Below, piece by piece: positions 18,799-27,657 of a stretch of DNA of 64,000 nt; position 1 is the first letter of the stretch; every line of letters starts with the position of its first letter. The stretch is from Levilactobacillus zymae DSM 19395 (GTDB lineage Bacteria; Bacillota; Bacilli; Lactobacillales; Lactobacillaceae): positions 19,033-83,032 of the forward strand of contig NZ_AZDW01000032.1 of NCBI RefSeq assembly GCF_001434115.1. Reading direction: 5' to 3'. Position numbers and translations under genes: made by a program. The notes beneath the pieces are model-generated. The model did no database searches, was not told where the DNA came from, and was given only the letters and a program-made list of their open reading frames with translations.

Positions 18799-18987
18799 TG
18801 TAAAAACCCTCGCTTAATTAAAATAACAATCGGCTACTATTCTACTGGTTTTCTTCCGAAATTGCAAGGTCAACTGGGAATTTTGCGGGACCCCTTCGAT
18901 TTGGTTAAGTTTTGAGCGGGGAACCGGTGGGTCTGGGGGAAAGTGGTATATTGAAAATTGAAAGTCTAAGAGAGAGGAACGGTTAGT

Positions 18988-20103
18988 GTGCAATCATTTA
19001 AGCAAACGTCCAAAGTGACCTGGTGGGTCTGGCTCGCCGTCTTACTGGTCGGCGGCCTCTTGCTCTGGGGAACTGCGCATGATGCGGTGCTCTATCACGA
19101 TCCCATCATGCAGGTGACCGCGGTACGCCAACACCAGACCACCAAGGAGACCGACGATTTTCAAAACGTCGACTATCAGACGCAACAGACCTTAACGGGG
19201 CACCTACTAAATACGAAAAATCGGGGCCACCAGCTTAAGGTGACCAACAGCTATTCGGCGTCGGGGGCCATGGATCAACGCTACCACGTGGGCAGTCAAC
19301 TCTTCGTGGTGTTGCACCACCACGGGGGGCAACTCAGCGCGACGGTCAAGGACCGGAAACGCGATACGCCACTAGTCTTCATGCTCTGGCTGGTCGTGGG
19401 GTTATTACTACTACTAATGCAATTCAGCGGGCTGATGGCCTTTCTCAGCGTGGCCGCCAACGGGGTGCTGTTCTTGCTGGCGATTCTGTTAAACGGGTCG
19501 ACGCAGGGGGCCCAGGTCCTATGGATCTTCGGTAGCCTGGCCGTGGTGTTTGCGGCGGTGACTCTGTGGCTGGTTTTAGGCCGGACGCGGCAGATGGTCA
19601 TCACGCTAGCGACCACGTTAGGCGGGACTCTGTGCGCCATTCTAGTGGCGCTCGTGGTCTTTCACGTCACCCACGAAAAGGGCATGTTCTACGAATCCAT
19701 GCAGTACGTCACCCAGCTACCCCGGCCGCTATTTCTGGCCGAAACCCTGTTAGGGTCGTTGGGGGCGGTGATGGATGAATCGACCGACATCATCTCATCG
19801 TTGTTCGCGTTGAAACGGGAACGGCCGGAGATTACGCCGCGGCAGATCTTTAAGTCCGGCCGGCAGATTGGTAGTACCATCATGGGGCCACTGATCAACG
19901 TCCTGTTCTTTATCTTCGTGGCCGATACCTTCCCGATGGCGTTACTGTACCTAAAAAATGGCAACAGTTGGGGCTACACCTTCTCGATGAACATGTCGAT
20001 GGGGGTCGTCCAAAGCCTGATCAGTGGGATTGGCATCGTGCTGGCCGTACCGTTGGCCAGCTACCTGGCGAGTCGTTGGTTGCCTAAGGAGGTGGCCGCA
20101 TGA
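18988..20103 (+). CDS. YibE/F-family membrane protein, first of pair
   Basis: This 371-residue protein has one N-terminal transmembrane segment (about 11-27), an extracellular beta-rich domain to about residue 125, and then seven or so membrane helices carrying the YibE/F domain (VMDESTDIISS motif near 258-268). The start is GTG with AGAGAGG upstream. Its stop overlaps the next gene's start (GCATGA), so the two products are probably made together. The function of the family is not established. Confidence 0.85.
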   Translation: MQSFKQTSKVTWWVWLAVLLVGGLLLWGTAHDAVLYHDPIMQVTAVRQHQTTKETDDFQNVDYQTQQTLTGHLLNTKNRGHQLKVTNSYSASGAMDQRYHVGSQLFVVLHHHGGQLSATVKDRKRDTPLVFMLWLVVGLLLLLMQFSGLMAFLSVAANGVLFLLAILLNGSTQGAQVLWIFGSLAVVFAAVTLWLVLGRTRQMVITLATTLGGTLCAILVALVVFHVTHEKGMFYESMQYVTQLPRPLFLAETLLGSLGAVMDESTDIISSLFALKRERPEITPRQIFKSGRQIGSTIMGPLINVLFFIFVADTFPMALLYLKNGNSWGYTFSMNMSMGVVQSLISGIGIVLAVPLASYLASRWLPKEVAA

Positions 20104-20867
20104 GTACGATTACCGTATTGGGACTGATTTTACTCCTGCTAATGGTCTTGGTTGGCGGTAAGGCGGGGGCCCAATCGTTTCTGGCGTTGCTCCTGAACTT
20201 CGGCCTGTTATTCCTAGCCATCGTCCTGGTGGCCTTTCACTTCTCTCCGTTGATTGTGACCTTAGTGGTCGGGCTGATGGTGTTAGCGTTGACCATCTTC
20301 ATGAGCAGTGGCGACGATTTGTCGAGTACCGTGGCGTTTATCGCCTCGGCCATTGTCTTGGTGGTGCTGGTCCTGTTGATCGTGCCGGTCGAGCAGTGGG
20401 CCATGGTCCAGGGCTTTGGCCCGGAAGACAGCGAGGACCTGGAAGGCTTGTCGGTCTTGGTCGGCATCAATTTCGTCAAGGTCACCACGGCCACGGCCAT
20501 CCTGAGTACGCTCGGGGCGATTGCCGAGGCCGCCATGGCGATTGCGGCGGGGTTAAGTGAGATTCTCGAGCAACACCCACAGGTCGGCTTAAAAGCGCTG
20601 TTTGGCGACGGTATCAGTGTCGGTAAGCAAATCATCGGGACCACGTTTAATACGCTGTTTTTCGGCTTTTTTGGCGGTTTCCTGGCGTTATTCATCTGGT
20701 TCACCGGCGTACACTATTCGTTTGGTGAGATTTTCAACGATAAGATCTTCGTATCGGAGATTTTGATGATCCTGTTCGCCATGTTGAGTGTCCTGCTGAC
20801 GGTGCCCATCACCACCTGGGTCATGACCAGAGCGGCGGCTGGTCAGCGGAAGCGCGCGGCGAAGTAG
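20100..20867 (+). CDS. YibE/F-family membrane protein, second of pair
   Basis: This 255-residue polytopic membrane protein shares the YibE/F C-terminal core with the preceding gene (GAIAEAAMAIAAGLSEI near 140-154, ISVGKQIIGTTFNTL near 173-187) but lacks the extracellular domain. The four-base start/stop overlap with its partner indicates translational coupling, suggesting a hetero-oligomeric membrane complex. Substrate unknown. Confidence 0.85.
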   Translation: MSTITVLGLILLLLMVLVGGKAGAQSFLALLLNFGLLFLAIVLVAFHFSPLIVTLVVGLMVLALTIFMSSGDDLSSTVAFIASAIVLVVLVLLIVPVEQWAMVQGFGPEDSEDLEGLSVLVGINFVKVTTATAILSTLGAIAEAAMAIAAGLSEILEQHPQVGLKALFGDGISVGKQIIGTTFNTLFFGFFGGFLALFIWFTGVHYSFGEIFNDKIFVSEILMILFAMLSVLLTVPITTWVMTRAAAGQRKRAAK

Positions 20868-20915
20868 GCCTGGCGTTTTCGGGAACAGATAACACTTTTA
20901 AATTTTTAAGTCCAC

Positions 20916-20964
20916 TCAAAAACGAGCGGCGACAATCCCGTAGGACTGTCGCCGCTCGTTTGAG
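20916..20964. terminator. Bidirectional terminator between YibE/F and amidase genes
   Basis: AACGAGCGGCGACA pairs with TGTCGCCGCTCGTT with A and T tracts on both sides. Confidence 0.9.
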
Positions 20965-20986
20965 GTTTGAAACGTGAATTTAAACT

Positions 20987-22117
20987 TTAGTTGCTGGCAC
21001 TCACACTGCTAGTACTGGTACTGGCTGCGTTAACGTCGCTGGAACTCGTCGCATCCGTGGCAGCCGACGAACTGTCGGAACTGCTCGTGGCGCTGGATGA
21101 GTCTGAGCTACTGGTGGCACTCGCCGTGGTGGCGGTGGTCGTTGACGTGTTCACGTCTTGGACGTTGGTTAAGGTCTTCGCGTAAACCCAGTAACGCTTG
21201 CTACTGTTCTTGGAAGGCCGAATCCGGTACCAAGTCGACCCGGAAGTCTTCTTACCGGTCATGTCGATATAGTAGGTCTTACCAACCTTTGGCGTAATCG
21301 TCGACCACTTCAGGCGCTTCGTGTTCTTGTTAGCGTTCTTGACGTGGTTGTAAAGGTAGTACTTACTGTAGGAACTACTCAACTTGGCTTGTTGGTTCAC
21401 GGACTTGTAAGTGACCTTGTCCAACTTAGTGTGTGATGAGGTTCCCATGGCGTTGTAGTACTTCTTGACCATCTTGTAGAAAGCGGCCATGGTGTACTTC
21501 TGGCCAAAGTACTTCTTCCCAGCCGAAGCGTAGTAACCGACCGGATCGGTATGCGTCGACCCACCTAAGTGCTTAGCCACGGACCCGTGGGACCAAACCG
21601 TCCCTTTACCGTCGTAAGCGGCATCGTTAGGCTTCAGCTTGTATTCCTTTAACAGGTAAGCCGTGTACCAGGCCGCGTTAGCGATTTCGTGGGCGAAAGC
21701 GGACTTACTGTGAACTTCGATCTGTTCGAATTGAACGAACCGAGCGTTCCCCGGATAGCCGACTCCCCAGGACAGGTAGTTGGTGTTGGCGATGTTGATG
21801 ATGTGTGAAGCATCAACGAAACTGTGCACGAACGCGTTGTTATAGTTCCGCTTCATGTAAGCAATTTCGTTATAGATCGTTGAAGACGGGTTGGCCGTTT
21901 CGTGAACCACGACACCTTCCGGCTTACCGACACCGTGACGATACTTGTACTTAGGAAAGCCGCTCCAAATGCTCTTGGTGACCTTCGCTGGCTTGTAATT
22001 GTGACTTTCAATATAACTGTTGACCTTCGAACTGGCATCAGCCGAGAGCGTTCCGCCAAAGAGGCCGGCGAATCCGACAGCGGCTACTGCTGTAAGGAGA
22101 ACTTTAGACATTTTCAC
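20987..22117 (-). CDS. Secreted N-acetylmuramoyl-L-alanine amidase with SH3-like and Ser/Thr-rich tail
   Basis: This protein of about 376 residues has a signal peptide ending near SADASS, an Amidase_2/PGRP-type domain (GVVVHETANPSS carrying a zinc-ligand His, then HSFVD and THTDPVGYY), an SH3-like wall-binding region (VKNANKNTKRLKW...YWVYAKTL), and a low-complexity Ser/Ala/Thr tail of about 50 residues. It should cut the peptide from muramic acid in peptidoglycan. GTG at 22117 is chosen because GAGGG is 9 bp upstream; an ATG at 22126 abuts that site. Confidence 0.87.
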   Translation of the reverse strand: MKMSKVLLTAVAAVGFAGLFGGTLSADASSKVNSYIESHNYKPAKVTKSIWSGFPKYKYRHGVGKPEGVVVHETANPSSTIYNEIAYMKRNYNNAFVHSFVDASHIINIANTNYLSWGVGYPGNARFVQFEQIEVHSKSAFAHEIANAAWYTAYLLKEYKLKPNDAAYDGKGTVWSHGSVAKHLGGSTHTDPVGYYASAGKKYFGQKYTMAAFYKMVKKYYNAMGTSSHTKLDKVTYKSVNQQAKLSSSYSKYYLYNHVKNANKNTKRLKWSTITPKVGKTYYIDMTGKKTSGSTWYRIRPSKNSSKRYWVYAKTLTNVQDVNTSTTTATTASATSSSDSSSATSSSDSSSAATDATSSSDVNAASTSTSSVSASN

Positions 22118-22358
22118 CCGAATCATCCCTCAAATCTTTCATTATCTTATTTGTTAACAACCGTCTTTACAGTTGCATCGATGTGATTTCGTACCTTACT
22201 ATATCGGTAAATACCGCTCACGGCAACCGGTTAGCCAGGACTGGGATTTAATATTACGCTTCTAATATCAATAACCACGGGCTTTGTTTCGGGTGTTTTC
22301 AAATAGATTAAAACTGCACGACGCCTGTAACCTCACTGTAACATCAGAAGAAACCGGT

Positions 22359-22868
22359 TTAATCGGCCGTCGGCGCCGGCGCGGCACCCTGAGCCCACTG
22401 TTTTCTGGCGGGATCGATATGCAACTTTTGTTGGCATTCCGGGCATAACCCGTAAACTTCCACGTGATTGCTGGTGACCAGGTAGCCGGTTTGTTCGCTG
22501 GCTTCGCGGTTGAGTTGTTGTTCCAGCTGGGCGAAGTCGGGCGCAAAGACGTCGGTGATCTTGCCACAATTTTCGCAAATCACGTGGTAGTGGGGCTGCC
22601 CGTAGAAGTCGTAACGAACGCCGCCGTTATCGTTGGGTAGTTCGATCACAATACCAAGGTCCACTAAGAGGTTTAACGTGTTATAAATCGTGGCCATACT
22701 AAGATTAGGTTGTTCCGCCGCTAATGCGGTGTAGATGGTTTCAACGGCCGGGTGGTTGTGATGGTTGACCAGGTAAGTCAAGATCACGCGGCGCTGGGGC
22801 GTGACCCGAATATGATGATCCTTTAAGGTCTTTAACGCTTGCGCTAAAAGTTGGTTAGGTTGGGCCAT
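22359..22868 (-). CDS. Fur-family regulator, PerR-like
   Basis: This 169-residue repressor has an N-terminal winged helix (about 20-85) and the Fur-family metal sites. YDFYGQPHYHVICENCGKITD near 88-108 resembles B. subtilis PerR, including the Asp (rather than Asn) before the HxH motif that marks peroxide sensing. Structural zinc cysteines CENC and CPEC are present. AGGAGG precedes the ATG, overlapped by a Per-box-like sequence. The C-terminus extends about 15 residues beyond typical PerR. Confidence 0.85.
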   Translation of the reverse strand: MAQPNQLLAQALKTLKDHHIRVTPQRRVILTYLVNHHNHPAVETIYTALAAEQPNLSMATIYNTLNLLVDLGIVIELPNDNGGVRYDFYGQPHYHVICENCGKITDVFAPDFAQLEQQLNREASEQTGYLVTSNHVEVYGLCPECQQKLHIDPARKQWAQGAAPAPTAD

Positions 22869-22880
22869 GGGAATCCCTCC

Positions 22881-22895
22881 TTATAATTAGTCTTA
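22881..22895. promoter_or_regulatory. Per-box-like operator upstream of the PerR-like gene
   Basis: TTATAATTAGTCTTA matches the Per/Fur box TTATAATNATTATAA at 12 of 15 positions and overlaps the ribosome-site region of the PerR-like gene, suggesting autoregulation. Confidence 0.5.
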
Positions 22896-22990
22896 TCTGA
22901 CTCTATTAAACCACATTTTGACCAGACTTCCAGTTTTCCGTTTTAATTTAGAATAATTCGTAGTTACGACCATTTTTGGTTGGCAGATGA

Positions 22991-23106
22991 TTTACTTTTC
23001 CGGGATTCGTGCTAGAATAGAATTGTTGTTAGATAAGAACGATTCTAAAATAGATAAAATTTTAACCGTACCAAACTTTTGAGTTCAATTCGTGCTATGA
23101 TAAAAG
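22991..23106 (+). promoter_or_regulatory. Duplicated promoter region of the VIT transporter pair
   Basis: Two extended -10 promoters share the sequence ATTCGTGCTA: TGC-TAGAAT (-10 at 23013-23018, with TTTACT at 22991) and TGC-TATGAT (-10 at 23096-23101). Between them TTAGA and TCTAA form an inverted repeat (about 23028-23049) that could be a metal-regulator operator. The repeat is seen directly; the regulator is not identified. Confidence 0.5.
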
Positions 23107-23143
23107 TACTGCGGTTGTAAAACCATGTAGGGGGTTAGGAATA

Positions 23144-23830
23144 ATGGAATCAAAGAAGAAGCCAGCAACTTTAGCGCAACGGATCAACGTTTTACGGGCC
23201 AGCGTGATGGGAGCCAACGATGGGATCTTATCCGTGGCGGGGATCGTTATTGGGGTGGCCGGTGCCGCGACCAGTAGTTTTGCCATCTTTATTTCGGGGA
23301 TCGCCGGTATGATTGCCGGAACGGTCTCGATGGCCATGGGGGAGTACGTCTCGGTCAACACGCAAAAGGATGCGCAACGTAAGGCCATTGAAACCCAAAC
23401 GGTGGCGCTCGATGACGACTACGACGGCGAATTTAACTTCATCAAGAATAAGTACGTCGCGAGCGGTATCAAACCGGAACTCGCCGACCAAGCGGCTCAC
23501 GAGATGATGAGTAAAGATCCGGTTAAAGCCACGGTGCGTGAACGCTTTGGCTTCAACGTTGGGGAATATACCAACCCGTTTTCGGCGGCGATTGCTTCGA
23601 TGATTTCGTTTCCCACGGGCTCCATCTTGCCGTTGCTGTCCATTAGCCTGCTGCCCAAGAGCTTACGTATCTGGGGTACGTTCGTGGCGGTGATCATCGC
23701 CTTATCGATCACCGGTTACGTGGCGGCGATTCTGGGAAACGCCGACCGACGCAACGGGACTATCCGTAACGTGGTCGCGGGAATCATCACCATGTTAGTG
23801 ACGTACTTTATCGGTCGGTTATTCGCATAA
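23144..23830 (+). CDS. VIT1/CCC1-family metal transporter, first of pair
   Basis: This 228-residue membrane protein has the VIT layout: helix 1 with ANDGILSVAGIVIGVAGA (about 26-43), a second helix, a cytoplasmic amphipathic domain (about 75-145) and three C-terminal helices. The family moves Fe2+ or Mn2+ out of the cytosol. It has no ferritin-like N-terminal domain. A paralogue follows 16 bp later, so the two may form a heterodimer. The PerR-like regulator upstream hints at metal or peroxide control. Confidence 0.88.
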   Translation: MESKKKPATLAQRINVLRASVMGANDGILSVAGIVIGVAGAATSSFAIFISGIAGMIAGTVSMAMGEYVSVNTQKDAQRKAIETQTVALDDDYDGEFNFIKNKYVASGIKPELADQAAHEMMSKDPVKATVRERFGFNVGEYTNPFSAAIASMISFPTGSILPLLSISLLPKSLRIWGTFVAVIIALSITGYVAAILGNADRRNGTIRNVVAGIITMLVTYFIGRLFA

Positions 23831-23846
23831 GAGGGAGCGTTAAACA

Positions 23847-24557
23847 ATGGTAGCAAATGATACGTTGCGTTTAAAGAAGAGTAAGAAGCAACACCAAACC
23901 ATGGACGAAAAACTGAACACGTTGCGGGCCGGGGTCCTGGGTTCGAACGACGGTATCCTAACGGTCGTGGGGGTCCTGTTCAGTGTGGCCGCAGCGACCA
24001 CCAATCAGTTCACGATTTTTATCGCCGGTCTGTCCGACCTGATTGCCTGTGCCTTTTCGATGGCGTCCGGGGAATACGCCTCCGTCAGCACGCAAAAGGA
24101 TACCGAACGGGCGGCGGTCGCCAAGGAAGCCGAATTATTAAAGACTAACTTTGACGACGAACTGGCGACGGTCCAGAAATTCTACGAGGACCGGGGTGTT
24201 ACGCCGGAAACGTCTTTGGCCATCGCCAAGGATTTGATGAGTAAGAACGCCCTGGAGACCATCGTCGAAGTGAAGTACGACATCAAGTTGGGTCACTACA
24301 TGAATCCCTGGGATGCGGCCTTCTCTTCACTGTTCTCCGCGTCGGCTGGTGGGGTTTTCCCGCTGGTCGCGATGACCTTCTTACCGGTGGCTTGGCAGTG
24401 GCCGGGAACCATCATCGCCGTGATCTTATCCGTGGCGTTGACGGGTTTTCTGAGTGCCAAGTTGGGGCATGGCCTGGTCAAGACGGCGATTGTCCGCAAC
24501 ATCGTGGTCGGGATTATTACCATGTTCATTCACTACTACGTCGGGCAACTCTTCTAA
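23847..24557 (+). CDS. VIT1/CCC1-family metal transporter, second of pair
   Basis: This 236-residue paralogue of the preceding gene has the same plan (SNDGILTVVGVLFSVAAA near 32-49, SMASGEYASVSTQKD near 70-84, cytoplasmic domain, three C-terminal helices). The two proteins are clearly diverged, not a recent copy. A GAGGGAG site precedes the ATG, and the 16-bp gap indicates one operon. Predicted role: Fe2+/Mn2+ export or storage-type detoxification. Confidence 0.88.
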   Translation: MVANDTLRLKKSKKQHQTMDEKLNTLRAGVLGSNDGILTVVGVLFSVAAATTNQFTIFIAGLSDLIACAFSMASGEYASVSTQKDTERAAVAKEAELLKTNFDDELATVQKFYEDRGVTPETSLAIAKDLMSKNALETIVEVKYDIKLGHYMNPWDAAFSSLFSASAGGVFPLVAMTFLPVAWQWPGTIIAVILSVALTGFLSAKLGHGLVKTAIVRNIVVGIITMFIHYYVGQLF

Positions 24558-24590
24558 GAAATTTCTAAGCCATTTGCCAGACAGGTAGTG

Positions 24591-24828
24591 TACAATAGCC
24601 AAATAATCCCGCGACGGGAATTAGGGACTGTTTAGAAATTTAAACGAGGACTGTCGTTGTTAGATGCGATGCTAGTGGAGGATAAAACTGGTTGTCCGCG
24701 GACAATCACGATTCCCCAAGCTTGCAAACGTTACACTGGTGAGTTAACCGGAAGAAAATCACCATTGCCAGTGTGAGCTGACGGGCCTGGAAGCGCCAAT
24801 TCTAAGCTACTCTTACTGACCGTCGCGG
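24591..24828 (+). ncRNA. Structured 5' leader of the amino-acid permease gene
   Basis: After a possible -10 TACAAT (24591-24596), CCGCGACGG (24609-24617) is exactly complementary to CCGTCGCGG (24820-24828), about 200 bases apart and ending just before the ribosome site. Inside are GTTTA/TAAAC, the perfect palindrome TTGTCCGCGGACAA, and an ACACTGG/CCAGTGT hairpin with TGA/TCA extension. I could not match it to a lysine riboswitch, T-box or other class I know. Confidence 0.5.
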
Positions 24829-24849
24829 TTGAAAGTGAGGAAATTTGGC

Positions 24850-26436
24850 TTGAAGCGTAAAATGAGTTTGTTTTCATTAGTCATGCTAACGCTCAGCGCC
24901 ATCATTGGGTCGGGCTGGTTGTTTGGGGCCGGAATGGCCGCCCAAATTGCCGGGCCGGCCGCTATTTTGTCCTGGATTTTAGGGGCCGTCGTGATTGGCC
25001 TGATTGCGTTAAATTATATCGAATTAGGAACCATGTTTCCCACCAGTGGCGGGATGAGTCAGTATGCGTCCTTCTCCCACGGGCCGTTATTGGGCTTCGT
25101 GGCTGGGTGGGCTAACTGGTTATCACTATTAACCATTATTCCCATTGAGGCCGTGGCGGCCGTTCAGTACATGAGTTCGTGGCCCTGGTCTTGGGCCAAC
25201 TGGACCCGGGGCTTTCTGCACGCCGGTAACGTGACCAATCTGGGCTTGGTGATCGTGTTTCTCTTCATCCTAGCCTTCACGCTACTGAACTTCTGGTCGG
25301 TCAAGCTACTGACGCGGTTTACCAGCTTCATCTCGATTTTTAAGCTGGGGGTCCCGACGTTGACGATTCTGGTGCTGGTTCTGACCGGTTTTGAACCGCA
25401 AAACTTTGCGGCTAAGGCGGGCTTCATGCCGGGCGGCAGTGCGTCGATCTTTGCGGCGACGACCGCGGCGGGAATCATCTTCTCGTACAACGCCTTTCAG
25501 ACCACCATTAATATGGGCAACGAAATCGAACACCCGGAACGTAACATCTTCTGGGGCATCGTCATTGCCTTTGGTATCAGTACCGTCATCTACACGTTGC
25601 TGCAGGTGGCCTTCATCGGTGCCGTACCCGCTAGTGCGTTGACGCACGGCTGGTCCGGAGTCAACTTCGAGTCGCCGTTTGCCGATATCGCCATCTTATT
25701 GAACTTAAACTGGTTATCGACCTTACTGTACTTAGACGCGTTCGTATCGCCGTTCGGGACCGGGGTGTCGTTCGTGGCGACCACCAGTCGGGCGCTGGCG
25801 GCGATGACCGGGACCAAGCACATGCCGACCAAGTTGGGGGAAGTCAACCGCAAGTACCAGACGCCCCGGCGAGCCATGATCGTTAACCTGGTGCTGGGTG
25901 TGGTATTGGTCGCGGGTTTTCGGAACTGGAGTGCCTTATCCAACGTGATTTCCACGTCCACGTTGATCGCTTATCTGACCGGGCCGGTGACGGTGACGAG
26001 TCTGCGGCGGCAAGCTCCGGACTTCACCCGACCGTTTCGGCTACGTCACCTGAAATGGTGGGCGCCGTTGGCTTACGGGTTGGCCAGTCTCGCGATTTAC
26101 TGGGCCAAGTGGCCGACCACGGTCGAGGTCTTCGGGGTAATCGCGTTGGGGCTGGTGTTCTACGTGTATTACGAGGTGCGGCGGCCGCAAGGGTGGCCCC
26201 AATTACGGGCTAGCCTGCGTGGGGGACGCTGGTTGTTAGCCGAAATGATTTGGCTAACGCTGATGTCGCTAATCGGCAGTCACCAGTTCGGTGGCGCCGG
26301 TTGGTTGCCCTATCCACTAGACTTTGTCGGGGTCGTACTGGGCAGCTGGGCGTGCTACGCGCTGGGCGTTCACGATGCCTACCGCAGCGAGTCTCTGGAC
26401 GTGGCGGCCGAATTGAACCAACGAGTGACCGAATAG
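24850..26436 (+). CDS. APC-superfamily amino-acid permease
   Basis: This protein of about 528 residues has 12 or more membrane helices and starts the APC core with LTLSAIIGSGWLFGAG, the substrate-binding unwound helix 1. It resembles the aspartate/glutamate-type permeases of the YveA group, but the substrate is not certain. TTG at 24850 is chosen because GTGAGG lies 9 bp upstream; an in-frame TTG at 24829 would overlap the closing stem of the leader. It stands alone with its own leader and terminator. Confidence 0.85.
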   Translation: MKRKMSLFSLVMLTLSAIIGSGWLFGAGMAAQIAGPAAILSWILGAVVIGLIALNYIELGTMFPTSGGMSQYASFSHGPLLGFVAGWANWLSLLTIIPIEAVAAVQYMSSWPWSWANWTRGFLHAGNVTNLGLVIVFLFILAFTLLNFWSVKLLTRFTSFISIFKLGVPTLTILVLVLTGFEPQNFAAKAGFMPGGSASIFAATTAAGIIFSYNAFQTTINMGNEIEHPERNIFWGIVIAFGISTVIYTLLQVAFIGAVPASALTHGWSGVNFESPFADIAILLNLNWLSTLLYLDAFVSPFGTGVSFVATTSRALAAMTGTKHMPTKLGEVNRKYQTPRRAMIVNLVLGVVLVAGFRNWSALSNVISTSTLIAYLTGPVTVTSLRRQAPDFTRPFRLRHLKWWAPLAYGLASLAIYWAKWPTTVEVFGVIALGLVFYVYYEVRRPQGWPQLRASLRGGRWLLAEMIWLTLMSLIGSHQFGGAGWLPYPLDFVGVVLGSWACYALGVHDAYRSESLDVAAELNQRVTE

Positions 26437-26443
26437 CAGACTA

Positions 26444-26475
26444 AAAAGGCTGGGATAAAAGTCCCAGCCTTTCTT
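26444..26475 (+). terminator. Terminator after the amino-acid permease
   Basis: AAAGGCTGGGA pairs with TCCCAGCCTTT around a four-base loop. It also forms the left end of the repeat described at 26444-26625. Confidence 0.85.
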
Positions 26476-26625
26476 GTGTCTCCGAATATTTTGGTGTTGA
26501 AACGTGCGCCAAAGGGCAGCTGGTTCCGCTTAACCCCGTAAGTCAAATAATCCAAGTTCAGGATTATTTGACTTACGACGTTAATGCTCACCAGCTAACC
26601 GCCCTTTGTCCCACTCTCTTGGTGT
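26444..26625. repeat. Intergenic repeat with nested inverted repeats
   Basis: The element contains a perfect 16-bp hairpin GTAAGTCAAATAATCC/GGATTATTTGACTTAC (26539-26577) nested in a longer inverted repeat whose arms are AAAGGGCAGCTGGT and ACCAGCTAACCGCCCTTT. Its left part (CTGGGATAAAAGT...TCTCCGAATATTT) matches the segment at 38500-38556 on the minus strand. It also serves as the 3' end for the gene starting at 27068. Confidence 0.65.
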
Positions 26626-26630
26626 GCTCA

Positions 26631-27068
26631 CTATTTTTGATAGAACCAGCCCATAGCGTGCTTGGGCGACCACTTGATGTGCTGACCGTCTAAGAAGCCT
26701 TCTTGAATTTTCAGGCGTTTTTGCTGAGCCTTGGGACTGTAAATGGCCTTGATGTAGAGGACGCCGCTCGATAAGTAGTGGCCCTTTAAGTAATAGGTAT
26801 GGGCGTTGATTTTGCGGTACGAGACCTTACTCAGGTGATCGGCCACGGTGGGAGGATTGAGCTGCAACGTCAGTTTGGTGGCGGTGAACTTGAGATTAGG
26901 TTTCTGACCCAGTGCATCTTTTTTATGCATCGCGTAAGTGCCGCGTAAGACCTTGGGGGTCCCCGCGTGCCACTTGGCGGCCTGCGCGGTCGTGGTCGTC
27001 ATGGCGGTTCCCAAGACCCAGGTCCCCAGTGCCACGATCGTTAATCCTAAGAGTCGACTTTTTAACAT
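26631..27068 (-). CDS. Secreted small protein, unknown function
   Basis: This 145-residue protein has a signal peptide (MLKSRLLGLTIVALG, cleavage near TAQAA) and a basic, beta-rich mature region with no motif I recognise. ATG at 27068 is chosen because GGAGG is 8 bp upstream and the signal peptide starts there; longer upstream frames lack a ribosome site. Probably extracellular or wall-associated. Confidence 0.75.
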   Translation of the reverse strand: MLKSRLLGLTIVALGTWVLGTAMTTTTAQAAKWHAGTPKVLRGTYAMHKKDALGQKPNLKFTATKLTLQLNPPTVADHLSKVSYRKINAHTYYLKGHYLSSGVLYIKAIYSPKAQQKRLKIQEGFLDGQHIKWSPKHAMGWFYQK

Positions 27069-27207
27069 GACAGATTCCTCCCATATTGGCTGTGTGTGAC
27101 TGGCCAGTTCATTGGTTAAATTAACTGGTGAATTCGGTTTCAGTATACCACAGCTAACCGGGTGATGCGGGGGTGGGGGCCGATGATTTCGGCCGTGAAT
27201 GGGCCCA

Positions 27208-27657
27208 CTAGTGCTTGGACCACCGCCAATTTTGTTGGGCGTCCTGTTCGAAGCCGGCGGCGGCCACGACGGCATCGTCTAAGTTTTGGGAATCTTTGAG
27301 GGTGAGGACGGTGAGTTGGAGTTCTTCGCGGGCAAAGTTCACCAGCCGGTCGACGATCTCCTGCTGTTCGCTGGCCGGCAACGTTTGCCCGCTCAGGTAG
27401 GCTTGTCCCTTGTGCGCGGGCAAGTCGACGGTGTGAAAGCCGCCCCAACCCACGAGTTTGTGGGTGGCACGACGTTCGATACCCCAAGTCAGAGCGTTAC
27501 GACTCATGGTCTGGTGCATGTTGGTGTTGATCCATTCGGCCGTTTCTGCCAGGTCTTGGTCGGTGATGGCCGCGACCTGCTTGAGGCGAAATTGGGTCAA
27601 CCAGTCGAAACGAAACTTAGGGGTAAGCAGCGGGTGGTAGCCTTCAAAGCTAGACAT
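27208..27657 (-). CDS. GNAT-family acetyltransferase (RimJ/RimL-like)
   Basis: This 149-residue protein is GNAT-like: a central strand LVGWGGFHTV near 68-77, a diverged acetyl-CoA loop, and a late segment ending VAAAGFEQD near 130-138. The family transfers acetyl from acetyl-CoA to amines or protein N-termini. The acetyl-CoA loop lacks a clean Q/RxxGxG/A, so activity is less certain. The gene lies 139 bp upstream of, and in line with, the secreted-protein gene. Confidence 0.7.
   Translation of the reverse strand: MSSFEGYHPLLTPKFRFDWLTQFRLKQVAAITDQDLAETAEWINTNMHQTMSRNALTWGIERRATHKLVGWGGFHTVDLPAHKGQAYLSGQTLPASEQQEIVDRLVNFAREELQLTVLTLKDSQNLDDAVVAAAGFEQDAQQNWRWSKH

Noticed and set aside
21001-21170. 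Possible tandem repeat array at the amidase C-terminus
   Set aside because: It is a Ser/Ala/Thr codon low-complexity tail typical of wall-spanning linkers, not a CRISPR or separate repeat element.
24591-24828. Considered as a fourth copy of the structured intergenic element
   Set aside because: It shares only short strings (CACGATT, CTGGAAGCG) in the opposite order, so the architecture differs.
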